Of a DNA stretch of 64,000 nt, positions 37,479 to 48,282 are shown one piece after another (the first letter of the stretch is position 1; the number at the start of each line of letters is the position of its first letter). The stretch lies in the NCBI GenBank assembly GCA_016584495.1, contig WAID01000007.1, positions 4,016,001 through 4,080,000 on the forward strand. Direction: 5' to 3'. The position numbers were made by a program, and so were the translations under genes. The DNA is from Celoporthe dispersa (taxonomy: Eukaryota > Ascomycota > Sordariomycetes > Diaporthales > Cryphonectriaceae). Below the pieces are notes generated by a model. It did no database searches, was not told the DNA's origin, and worked only from the letters and a program-made list of their open reading frames with translations.

Positions 37479-39980
37479 ATGGACGGTACCTCCAAGCCGA
37501 CCGCGAAACGCCCCAACTTCCTCTTCATCCTAGCGGACGACCTGGCAAGTTCTAGCCCTTCACACTGAGGATCCTGAACCAGCTAACCTTTGTGGCGTTC
37601 TGACCAGGGGTTCTCCGACATAGGGTGCTATGGCGCGGAGATCCAAACGCCCAACATCGACCGCCTGGCCGCAGAGGGCCTCCGCATGCTCAACCACCAC
37701 ACAGCGGCGGCATGCTCGCCCACGCGCGCCATGCTCCTCAGCGGGACGGATGCGCACCTCGGTGGTCTGGGTGTCTTGATCGAGCACAGAGCGACCGAGA
37801 AGGGCACTAAGCGGTGGTGTGGTAAGGCGGGATATGAAGGGTTCCTGAATAGGGATGTGGCGACGCTGCCTGAGATCCTGCAGGACAATGGTTACTTTAC
37901 CGCCATGTCTGGCAAGGTTAGACTCCCTGCTTGATTATCTGTCTTCCCTCAGCCGCCGCAAGGCCTTTTTCTTCTTCTTCTTCTATTCTTGTTTCTTTCT
38001 CTTGCACCCCGAGAAATATCTACCATCTGGTTAGACAGCCCGTGGTAATTATGTGCTGGTACTGACTGGTAATGATCAGTGGCATCTAGGCCTACGTGCG
38101 AGCCAAGGACCATGGGAGCGAGGCTTTCAAAAAGCGTTTGCCATGCTGCCTGGTTGCTCTAATCACTATGGCTGGGAGCCTGTGCAGGAGCAGTTCCCTG
38201 TTGGCGGTCGGCCAGTTCACGCCGAACAAGGGCTTAAAGTTGACATGTGAGTTTGAGGCTGTGTGATTTTTTCTTCTTAATTGCCGGTATCATCTGTGCT
38301 GTAACAACGCAATCATGGCCACGGACACTAATTCTCCTTATTTCAAGAACACCAAACAAGACAGAAGACCCGGACGGATTCTATTCGACTGATTCCTATA
38401 CCAAACGGTTGATCCAATACTTTGAGGAACGTTCTGAAGATGACAAGTCCAAGCCTTTTTTTGCCTTTTTGCCATATACAGCACCCCACTGGCCATTGCA
38501 ATGCTCCAAGGCCCAGCGTGACAAGTGAGTATAGGGATACTGGTCTTCTCCTTTTTCAATGTCACTAATACTTTCTCCCCTCCCCCCCCCCCTTTTTTTT
38601 TTTTTAGATATAAAGGGATTTACGACGATGGTCCCTATGCTCTACGGGAACGCCGCCTGAAGAAACTCGTCGAGATGGGCATCATCGACAAGTCTGTCGT
38701 CCCACACAAGGTTGAGACGACCACACAACAGGTTGGAGAATGGGACGACCTCTCCGAAGAGGAGAAGAAGCTGTCCATCCGGGCGATGGAGGCGTATGCC
38801 GGCATGGTGGACACAATTGATGTCAATGTCGGCAAGGTCATCGACTACTTAAAGAAGACGGGAGAGTATGACAACACGTTCGTTGTGTTTATGAGTGACA
38901 ATGGAGCTGAGGGTGCCGCGTGAGTATTAAAACCTAACTTGCATTGATCCTTTTTTTTTTCTTCCTTTCCTTTCGCGTCAGCTCTAGTCTAACTTTTGTT
39001 ATCTGGCACACCAGACTGGAAGCTATACGTAAGTGACCCAAGACTCTTTTGGCGCTTCAGTAATTGATTTACACTAATCTATGGCTATCTAGCGGTAATG
39101 GGAAACAATATCAAGCGCGCCATCCACCAATACTACGACAACTCGTATGAGAACATTGGCGCCTGGAACTCATATGCATGGTATAGTCTTCCCGTCTCTC
39201 CTCTGCACAATACCATCCACTGACATTGTGACACCAGGCTTGGTCCAATCTGGGCCCAAGCATCTACTGCTCCATCGAGACTCTTCAAGTGCTATCCTTC
39301 GGAGGGCGGCATCCTCGTGCCCTGCGTGGTGAAGCCACCAGCCAACACATTTCTCCCTTCGGCCTCTCCAGGCTCCTTCAACCGGTCCTTCACCACTGTG
39401 ATGGATTTTGTCCCTACGTTCCTCGAGCTGGCTGGCGTGTCTCTTCCTCCCCCCACGGAGAAAAAGATAGAGACCCCCTCACAAAAGAATACCCCGGCAC
39501 GCATGATGACCGTCTTTCGAGGAAAAGACGTGCATGCGGTAAAAGGCAAGTCATGGGTGCCACTCTTCGCCCGCGGGCAGAAAGTCGAGGACAACGAGAC
39601 GTGGGCCATCCACTCGTCGTCTGAGCCTGTCGGGTGGGAGCTGTTCGCGCGCGGCGCGCTGCGCAAGGGGACTGGAAAATTGTGCACTTCGCCAGGGATC
39701 GAGGTGGCGTCGGCGAGGGCGACGACGGCTGGGAGCTGTTCAATGTCACGGAGGATCCGGGCGAGACGAAGGACCTGGCGCAGGCGGAGCCGGGTAAACT
39801 TGAGGAGCTGCTGGCCTGCTGGGACGAGTATGTGGTGGAGTGTGGGATCGTGTGGGCGATGGAGCCCTGGCACCAGGGCTGGGGATTGAGGAGGCTCCTG
39901 AGTTATGGGAGGACGAGATGGATCTGCAGAAGTCGTGGATGGGTGCGAGGGGAGGCGAGCGCCCGGCAAGATGCGTATAG
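37479..39980 (+). CDS. Arylsulfatase-type sulfatase, no signal peptide
   Basis: Hydrolyses sulfate esters. The metal-binding start (NFLFILADDLGFSDIGCYG), the formylglycine signature ACSPTRAMLLSG (C-x-P-x-R) and GKWHLG are all present, as is FMSDNGAEG. No signal peptide, so likely cytosolic. Eight exons: 37479-37544, 37608-37916, 38080-38246, 38348-38524, 38608-38919, 39015-39028, 39093-39180, 39238-39980; one is only 14 nt. The first intron (37545-37607) is GC-AG (CTG|GCAAGT). Two bases are missing in G runs: 39667-39670 (should lead into KGDWKIVHFA) and 39881-39884 (should lead into GIEEAPELWEDEM). With both restored the exons sum to 626 codons and the end is ERPARCV. Needs a formylglycine-generating enzyme elsewhere. 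Could serve sulfur supply or a sulfated glycan pathway. Confidence 0.88.
37545..37607 (+). other. GC-AG intron of the sulfatase
   Basis: Donor CTG|GCAAGT, acceptor GACCAG. Joins ADDL to GFSDIG, a strongly conserved sulfatase segment, so the boundary is firm. Confidence 0.9.
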
Positions 39981-40662
39981 GAAGTACTTGGCACCCCAGG
40001 GCAATAATAGCATGGGGGTAACTTGATGCTTGTACCATAGTATGCTCTTCCCCTCAAAGTGTAGTCAAAATTAATTAAAGGTAACAGCAACTGATTACGA
40101 CACCTGAGAGATTCCTAATGTGAGCCAGACGGCTATTTCTTGGTTGTGGTGCCTGGTTCTATGCACCTCGGTATTGATGACAAGATCGATCGAGAAAAGG
40201 GAAATAGTCACAACCCACTCCTAGTCACATGAGGTTGATCACGTCACCCTCTAACTTTCGCAAGACACAGGCTATATACTGTGTAGCTGTGAGCATATCA
40301 CGACCCTGTCTTTTGCTTGCTTCCGAGCGAAGAAAACTGGGGTGCCGAGCGAGGTATGTGCTCCTCCCGCTCTTGGATAATATCTCACCGGCGGCGCAAG
40401 CATGTCGGTGTGCAAAAGCTCGGTTGTTTGCATTGCCAGGAGGATCTAACACAATGGTCACGGTCGCCATATTGTCGAAGGATTTCGATATGCTCCAACG
40501 GATCAATTTCTTGTTCACGGCCGGGGCAGTCTCGAGAATCCGTTTCGCTCGGAATGACACATCTAATAACTAAAGAGTATATATATATTACTTGGTACTA
40601 TTTATGGAGTTGTAGTCGGTATCGTCCTAGTGCCACCAGATACCTGATGACAGCCTCACACA
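39981..40662. promoter_or_regulatory. GH79 promoter with CCGAGCGAGG-type motifs
   Basis: Contains TTCCGAGCGAAG (40321-40332), CCGAGCGAGG (40345-40354) and TTTCGCTCGGAA (40543-40554), the last about 110 bp before the ATG. Same core as in the MFS/sulfatase promoter. Confidence 0.6.
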
Positions 40663-42611
40663 ATGAAGTTTCTCCTTGCTATCCTTGGCCTGGTAGCAGG
40701 CACATGCACCTCTGCTGCCTCAGCCGCCACCAGCATCACTGCTGATGTCTCCATCACTATTCCCTCCTCGAAGCCTCGGTTCGCCAAGCCGGTCGACCCG
40801 CGCCTGGCGTCTTTCTCCCTCGAGTTCCAGTTCTGGCCGACCTATGCGGGGAACGCGACAGGCCAGCCAAACCAATATGTCAACCAGCTGTTCCGTAACT
40901 TGGGTCAGAGAACGGGCCAGACACCAGCCGTGCGCGTTGGAGGCGAGTCTAGTTCATTAATACCTGTACCTTGATAACGCTGGTTGTACAAAACGGTTCA
41001 TGTTTCGACTCCTGTGTAGTGATTATTACCAAACAAATGAGTTCTCATAGAATTGCGTGCATATAGGTACTAGCGAGAACACCGCCTACGTCGACACATC
41101 CCTCCAGCTATGGAACGCAACCCAGCTCGATGAAGTCTACGGCCCCTTCACCAACCGCGCCAACACCACCATCGGCCGGGACTGGTATATCCTCGCCGGT
41201 AACCTCCCTGCCGGCACCGAGCTCACCTTCGGGACCAACCTGTACGACGAGGCCGAGGTCACGAGCCAGGTGCAGATGCTTGCCGACGCCTTCCAGGGCG
41301 CCCGCGCCAATTTCACGCAGAACGTCTCGCTCAAGTTCATCCAGGTCGGCAACGAGCCCAACTTCTACTTCTCGTCTGCGGCAGGTTTTGTGGCCGACTG
41401 GATCCCGCTCGCTAGGGCTGCTGTGCGGAACATCCAGATGGGCGGTGATGGCAATCCGAGTCTGTGGATTGGGTCTGAGATTATCCGGGCCGTCACGCCG
41501 TTCCAGCTGACGGGGACGCTGGAGGCTGGGATCCTGGATGACGAAGAGATTGCCAGCGTGAATTATGTGCTCGAGGAGCATCACTACTCTGGGGCGCTGA
41601 GCCTGGGCGACATCCCCGGGGGGCCACCACCTGGGACGCTTATGAATAAGACGACGATTCGGAGTAATCTGTCGAGTCTATACAGCGGGATGTTGAACAC
41701 GGAAAGCTATGGCAGGACGTATTTCTTGGTAAGTACGGTCTTTATATTCCCCTTTTCATTTTAAAGATCTCTCGTCTGTCTCCTTGGCCACCGTGGCTGA
41801 TTTGAGCATTTTGGCGTTGTTTGTAAAACAGGGTGAGGCCAACACTTATGCCTCGTAAGTTTCTTCCTCACCTTGGCTCGTTGTGGAGACTCCCAGACTA
41901 AACCGGAGTCTCATAGCGAGGCTATATACGGCCTCTCAAACACAGCCGAATCGGCAGTCTGGACTGTCGACTACGTCCTCAAAGCAGCCGCTATGGGAGT
42001 CCACAGAGTCTACCTACACAGCACCCCGAACCGCATGTTTTCAGTATTCCAACCCGGCTGGGGCTTCACCAACGGAACCGGAATCGAACGTCCTCATATC
42101 ATGCCAATGTACAACGGTCTGCTCGTCGTGACTGAGATGGTCGGGACGAGCGGCAACGCATCCGTTGCTGAAATTGAGAATAATAACGTGGGCCTGGCTT
42201 CGTATGGTGCCTGGGAGGGTGGTGACCTGGTCAGGATTGCTCTGATCAACTCGAACGTGTATTCGCAAAACGATAGCACGAGGGCTGCGCTTAATGTCAC
42301 TCTCGAGGCTGGATATCGTGAGGGCTGTTCGACTGTGAAGCGCCTGAGTCTGCCTTATACCACAGCCACGGAGGGAATGTAAGTCAACTAATATTCCATC
42401 TAGTCATTGTTCTTTGATGTTTTTTTTTTTTAAAAAAAAAAACAATTACTAATAGCACTCATTTAGTACGTGGGCTGGCCAGTCTTTTGAGACAAACAGT
42501 GGCGCACCGTCGGGAGAAATAGTGACAACGGCTTTCAACGGTTCATCAGTAACCGTTGCGGCCTCAGAAGTAGTCCTGATCGAACTGGGCGGCTCTTGTG
42601 GGAACGAATAA
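40663..42611 (+). CDS. Secreted GH79 glycoside hydrolase (beta-glucuronidase / heparanase-like)
   Basis: Cleaves terminal or internal beta-glucuronic acid residues; characterised fungal members act on arabinogalactan-protein side chains. A signal peptide is evident (MKFLLAILGLVAGTCTSAAS). The mature part starts with the FSLEFQFWPTYAGN segment and VRVGGTSEN; the acid/base Glu is in FIQVGNEPNFYFSS; the probable nucleophile Glu is in FLGEANTYASEAIYG. A C-terminal beta domain follows (LVRIALINSN, VVLIELGG). Five exons: 40663-40942, 41067-41728, 41832-41854, 41917-42378, 42467-42611; 523 aa, frame clean. The first intron (40943-41066) is GC-AG (GAG|GCGAGT) and joins VGG to TSEN. Product sugars could enter through the neighbouring MFS porter. 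Confidence 0.88.
40943..41066 (+). other. GC-AG intron of GH79
   Basis: Donor GCGAGT, acceptor ATATAG; a GT donor two codons on gives a stop. Joins VRVGG to TSENTAY. Confidence 0.7.
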
Positions 42612-42691
42612 GCATACCAGAATTAGTCCAGAACATAAGTAGATGCTTTGTTGTAAAGGCAGAAGAACAAGCAATACAAGCCATAATTACT

Positions 42692-42722
42692 ATCATCATC
42701 ATCATCATCATCACCACCACCA
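42692..42722. repeat. (ATC)n / (ACC)n microsatellite
   Basis: Run of ATC trinucleotides passing into ACC just before the 3' end of the deaminase gene. Confidence 0.85.
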
Positions 42723-42725
42723 AAA

Positions 42726-43349
42726 TCAGCCCTGCCTAACCTTGGCCCAATACAGATCCGCATCAGCAACAACCTTCTCCTCCCACCCCTCCGCCGCCAG
42801 AGGGCCCACAACCTCCACGTCCTTCTGCCCACCACCCACAACCTCAGCACACCCCCACTTCATCGTGAAGTTCTCCCGGTTCTCCGGCCCCGTCAGCTGA
42901 AGCAGGGTATCATTGCTCGCCCCAAAGACGACCCGCCCGATGTTGGCCCAGTAGATGGTCGCCGCGCACATGGCACACGGCTCCCAGGTCGAGTACAGCG
43001 TGCACCGCCAGAGGTAGGGCTGCGAGTAGTGCAGGGAGGACAGGCGCGCCAGCGAGGACTCGGCGTGGTCGACGTGGCTGACGGACTGGTGGCGCAGGAG
43101 GATCGTCTTGTGGTCTGGGCCGACGAGGATTCCTGCGAAGGGGCGCTTGCCGTGCTCGCTGCGGGCGGTCGCCTGCAGGGCGAGGACCTCGGCCATGTTC
43201 TTGAGAAGAAGTGGTTTAACCAAGGGCCTATGGGAGGAGCTGTACGGGGGGTGGAGTGGTTTTCATCTTACGGCATCGATTTGTTCTCTGGTGGGCTGCG
43301 TCCTCGGCGGGAAGAACTCCTCCGCGATGCTTTTTGATGCTGTAGCCAT
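42726..43349 (-). CDS. CMP/dCMP-type zinc deaminase
   Basis: Small cytosolic hydrolytic deaminase. Zinc motifs HAES (H-A-E) and EPCAMCAATIYWANI (PCxxC) are complete. Exon 1 (43272-43349) encodes MATASKSIAEEFFPP and joins exon 2 (42726-43199) as IDA-NMAEVLALQ; 183 aa, frame clean. It resembles fungal nucleoside/guanine deaminases and the tRNA adenosine deaminase superfamily; the substrate is not clear. Whether it belongs to the catabolic island or is just a neighbour is open. Tail-to-tail with GH79, with 114 bp between the stops. Confidence 0.85.
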
Positions 43350-44205
43350 GTTCTTCCGTTGATGATGGTCCTGTTCAGGTGGAGTGCAGAAAGGGAACAA
43401 AACCAATAAATTTCAGAGAAAAAAAAAGACGGCTGTGTCAAGAGGTGGAAAGGGGGCCTGACGAAATTTAGACGCAAGAAGAAGGAAGGTTTATAGTCCC
43501 ACTACTTCCTCTCTTATCAGCGGTCGGTGCCGGCCGGCGCCGGAAATGTGGAGCACCGGAAGCTGAACGGATGCCAAGGTCCGGGACTGATCGTTGGGTC
43601 GGAGATCCATGCTTCTCGAGGTGACCGTGAATGCATGTGATACCTCTTCATACGCTCAACCTACAAAAAGCAATGCCTGCTCTCTACAAATCTTTACTCC
43701 AAAAGCACTTCAGTCTGTCATGACTTGATGAACGCCCCCCAAAAAGCTAGTCTTGCAGAAAGCTATGCCCTGCACATTTTATGTTGATATGCTTTCCATG
43801 TTAGATGCCTATTGACAGCTTCCTCGAGACCTTTGCTTCTGTACTGATTTGATATGTACCCTGAAGATCTTGATTCCTCCTCCTCGCCTCCCCTCCCCTC
43901 TCCCCCCCTCCTCTCTCCCTCCCTCTTTCTCTGGGCAATTTGAAACCCACTGTAGCATGCCTGACGCGGGTGCGTGATATGAGGCAAGAGACGCCGGACG
44001 CCATGACCAAGCAGAGCCAAAAGAAGAATGAAGCAAAGCAAGGAAAGAAAAAAAAAAAAACGAGAGGAAAAGACATAAAAAAGTAAGACAGAAATCCTAC
44101 CAGATGCCCAGGGTCTTCGATCCGCACCCGACACCCACAGCGTTCTCCAGTCACATCGCCCTGTCGTATGTTCTTGGGAGTGAGTGGGACAGAGGGAGGG
44201 AGAAA
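43350..44205. other. Intergenic between deaminase and glycosyltransferase
   Basis: Promoter side of the deaminase (-) and 3' flank of the glycosyltransferase (-). Contains a pyrimidine-rich stretch (43876-43930). No gene seen. Confidence 0.5.
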
Positions 44206-45743
44206 TCAGCGGGAACCCTTGCCGCTCGGGTCCCAGAGCAGCTCTATCACCTCGTCCATCTCCTCACCGCTCTGCCAGTCCCTCTTGTACACGTAGATCT
44301 GCCGGAGGCGCTCCGTCCGCGAGCCACTCGGCATCCTTGAGCCGGTAGCTCCTCTTCTCATGTTTCTTGAGCGCTGGGCGCAGCGGCCCGATGCTGAAGT
44401 CGAACTCAGGTCCGTGCTGGTTCCACGTCGCCTCCATCCAGTCCAGGTTCAGGCCCTGCAGGCCTCTGCGGTACAGCGCAATCGAGTACCCGTTGGAGAA
44501 GAGGGTGTCGTCGCCGAACTGGAACCGCTGCAGGAAGCAGTCGCCGCACAGCTTGGCCACCTCGGCGATCCGGAACACGGGCTCCTCGTACCAGCTCTTC
44601 CAGTGGTGCAGCGAGAGGGGCTTCAGGCCTGCCTCGAAGAAGCCCGACAGGTCCCCCCTCATGTCCTGCTGGTGTAGGCCCGGCACCAGGGTCAGCTTCG
44701 TCTTGGAGTGGTAGTACACACAGTCGCGCAGCATGCCGTCGCCTGACGGTAGGGCCGCCTCCTCGAGGCACTGCTCCTGGAAGGGCTCCAGCTTCTGGGC
44801 CAGCGGTACCGAGAGGAAGACCCCGGCGCCCCCGTAGGCGAAGAAACCCCACGACCGGACCGAGTAGAAGTCCTCCGACAGCTGGCCCAGCCATACCTCC
44901 TTGGTGTGGTCGTACGCGCTGAAGGTATCGCTGAGGGCATAGAGCGACGGGAAGAAGGTGTCGTCGTCTAGGATGCCCACCCATTGCGTCTGCGGGCCGA
45001 TGTTCTGCACGGTGGGCCGCAGCGTGATGAAGTGGTTCTGGTCGATGGTGAGCTGCGGCTCGCCGTGGACGGTGATGAGCTTGATGTCGTGCTGTTCGAA
45101 CAGCCTCTCGAGGGCAGACAGGTCATGCAGGGCGTGGTCGACAATCACAGCCACGAGGGGGCTCCGCTCCCGGCCAGCCAGTGGTCGAAGGCGGGCAGGG
45201 CCTCGATCATGCGGTCGTGGTATGTGGCGACGCCAAAGATGAAGTGCTCGAAGGTCTGCTTCGGGTAGGGAGGGGGACGGGGATGGTGAGCGGCTCGCAG
45301 GGGAGGGATTCGACGTGGGAGCACGAGGTCAGGTTGATGGTGGTCCTGTCGGTGATCAGGGGCGTGTCGAGCCTGGTGATGGTCTCGCGGTCGATATCCT
45401 TGGAGAACTTGGGCGTGACGCAGCGCCTGGAGTAGAGGATGTTGTCGGTCAGGCCCAGCTCCTGGCGCCTCAGGAACTCGATGTCTGGACTGCACTGGCC
45501 CGGGGCGAGGGGCGGGCGCAGCGTGCTGGCCGCAGGCGGGGTGCCAAACTTTGCCTCCTCTTCCAGGGCAGCCTGCGACTTCTCGGCGACACTGCCACCG
45601 CCATCGCCCGTGCCCGTGAGCTTGGTGGTTATGGAGCTGTTGAGGGCGGCGTCTCGGAAGCGGGTGGACGAGAGGAGGAAAAGGCACAGGAAGATGACGA
45701 CAACGGCGGGGACGATGCGGTGGAAGCGCTGTGGTATGAGCAT
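44206..45743 (-). CDS. Type II membrane glycosyltransferase, GT31 (fringe-like)
   Basis: Golgi-type glycosyltransferase. N-terminal signal anchor (VPAVVVIFLCLFLLSSTRF), then a stem and a GT-A domain with FEHFIFGVATYHDRM, the metal motif GILDDDTFFPS, FFAYGGAGVFLSVPLAQ and LHHWKSWYEEP. These are features of the fungal GT31/DUF604 group; donor and acceptor sugars are unknown. Single exon. Three indels break it: a missing base in the G5 run 45272-45276 (should give VPPPYPKQTFEH), a missing base in 45157-45161 (should give GAPLVAVIVDHAL) and an extra base at 44313-44314 (should give LADERLRQIYVYKRDW). Corrected length is 513 codons, ending DPSGKGSR. Confidence 0.8.
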
Positions 45744-47162
45744 GGCGCTACCTTGTCATGTCGCACGGTAGCTCGGGCGCCCGGGACGGCACAGGAAGGC
45801 TGGTCGAGGAGGGAGGAGGAGGACGAGGAGGAAGAAGGGAACGTAGGGTTGGTTGCGTGGTGGGAGGGTGGCAGCAATGCGATGTTGCAGTCAGGATTGG
45901 ACGACTACGTCGCTAGCGATGCTGGGCCGAGAGACCAGTGGCAGATTGCGGCGGTGCAATGCTCGTCGGGTGTGTATCGTCGACTGGGCCGTAGGGTCCT
46001 GCTCTTTTGACGGTGGTCGACAATCAGCGGAGGGGTCCTGCAGCGGGAGCTGTTGGCGCAGGCGACAAGTGGCAGCGAATGAAGGATTAAGATCTAGTAG
46101 GAGAGACGAGAAAGACGACACGACTGCAAGGGGGCAGAAAGCGTAACAAGTGGTTGAGGGTGGGTCGTAGGTGCCAAGAGATGGAGGGGAAGGGTGTATC
46201 TCAGAAGTAATGATGTGTTCAAGGCCAGATTGATGGCGTTCGTGACGAGTGGGGACTATAATTGACAGTCGACCTCTTGTTCAGAGTTCTGGGATTTGTT
46301 GCGGGTACTATTACGCAGCATTGTTGTTGATCGCCACAACGGTGCTGCGGTACGTGCTATGTAGCGATGTCCCCTCCCCCCCCCCCTTTTTAGACCTCAG
46401 TGTCTGGTTTACCCCTGGAAACAGGTCCTCGCACCGCCTGACTGACCGCAGGACTGACCGCCAGACCATCAAAACTGCTTGCAAACTCGCCTGAGCTCTT
46501 GTCTGCTCTCGCCGTCCACCTTCGAGATAAGCTGCGAACGGCTCAAGGCATAGCAGTGCGGGGTGTGGCGCAGAACTTGGAATAGATCGGGCCCTGCATG
46601 CGTGGGCCATCGTCCACCACCACCTCTTGTCATTCCAGTGAATCCTTCCAGCAATCTTCTGTGGTACGATTCAGGCCTAGCCTGGGTCCGCGTCAGGGCT
46701 CTGACGGGCCGCTGGGGATGCCAGGTGCCAGGTTTTGTCTGACCAGACGATCCCTGTCCAGCCTGTATGGTGCGGTACAGAGACCAGTAAATGGTACAAC
46801 TACAGTAGGTAAATGCACCGTTTGAGATCTACCATCTGCTGACCACCACTCTTACCGGCCAACGACGAGCCCGGGTGGGATTTCTAAAAACTACTCTGTA
46901 CTGCTCGCATTAAGTGAGACCATGCTTATACGTGTACAGTTTTTATGACCTACAGACCATGATCGTAAATAATTCCCCCCCTCAATTGCTCTTCATGGCT
47001 CAGTGCACACCTTCCGGGGTCGGTCTCCCGTCTCGCAGCCTTCGAGAGCTGCCACCGCACCGCCCGTGACGCTCTGTGGTACCTGAACCAGAGGTCTGGT
47101 ATTGTACGTGGTTGCTAGATGCCCTGATTGTTTACACTTATTTGCGCATAGGGCAGTCATTC

Positions 47163-47194
<32 letters not shown>

Positions 47195-48282
47195 GTCCTT
47201 CCTCCTTGTTGAGATCGGCACGAACAACACCAAAGCAGCATGCAGACACACTTTTCGTCCCTTTTTCATTTCCCTTGCAATCATTCAAGTGGACTTGGGA
47301 CCACCATTGTGATAGGGATTGTGATTCTCGAAAGCTCTGGATATCCGAAGACGGTCGCGAGGTGCTAAATTCATGGGAGTGACGGCAAGCATACCCTTCC
47401 TACTTAGGCATGAGAACCTAGGGTCCTGCCGAGGACGCCATCAAAGCCCTGTGACATAGGCCCCAAAACATGCCATGCCTCGCCATGACACCTGTGTCTC
47501 CCGACGGCAACATTGCCTTCTGCTGTACTGTCTGAGCCTCAATCTTCGGTCCGTATCTTTTACATGTGACGGGGCGGAAATTAGACTTGATCCAGGCGTG
47601 AGATCACATATAATATGGAGACTTTCACATGCTTTCTTACACCCATACAAAAAGTAGCGCAGGGGACGACGACACGGCGAGGCCCGCAATGTAAGCTCGC
47701 GCGCAACCTCGAACCTCGCCATGATACTACGTGACACCATATGAGAGAGGAAGGGAGAGAGTTGGACCACGGCAGGCCCCAAAAAAATCCGCTGGCCTCG
47801 GCTTGATGTCAGTCTGTTACCTCGCTGCGACGTGAGGCAGGAACCACAGCAGGTTCAGCGCATGGTCTCGCATCGCATCAGGAGCCCGTACCAGGATTGG
47901 CACCAAGCGGAGATAAGGCTAGACTTTGCTCTTGTATGTAGGTAGCCTGCCACAGAGGGTTCCTACCTATCGCCAACCGCCTGACCGACCTCGGCCGCAG
48001 CGGTAGGCGGTGTTTGATTCTGCCGCCTCTTGCGTCACTTTTTTTTCTCCTACGAGAGCTAGCTCTCCGAGGCCCCTCGCTCACCTTCATTCAGCTCGAC
48101 GGTCGGGTGAGACCGCGAGGCACGAGACCAGAAATTGACCTGCACCTCCCCTGACTGACACGACAACAAGGCCGAGTGTTCCTCCTCCTCCTCCTCCCCC
48201 CCTTTTTTTCTTCTTCTTTATTTATATAATCATCAACCTCGTCTACTCGTTGTTTACCCACTGCCACTTCCTGGCTGTTTTG
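45744..48282. other. 2.5 kb divergent intergenic region
   Basis: Between the starts of the glycosyltransferase (-) and GPD (+). No protein-like ORF. Contains a (TA)n tract and, near 48180-48235, a pyrimidine-rich stretch just upstream of GPD. Confidence 0.5.
47163..47189. repeat. (TA)n microsatellite
   Basis: Thirteen or so TA units in intergenic DNA. Confidence 0.9.

Noticed and set aside
37479..39980. Choline sulfatase
   Set aside because: The CSPTRAMLLSG signature and the C-terminal WEDEM region fit the arylsulfatase type better; choline sulfatases have a distinct C-terminal domain that I do not see.
45315..46010. 231-codon + strand frame at the glycosyltransferase 5' end
   Set aside because: Opposite the signal-anchor coding region; Gly/Glu/Arg bias of antisense, no motif.
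48250..48282. Extension of GPD back to 48250
   Set aside because: The frame is open but begins with TTG; the first ATG is at 48283.
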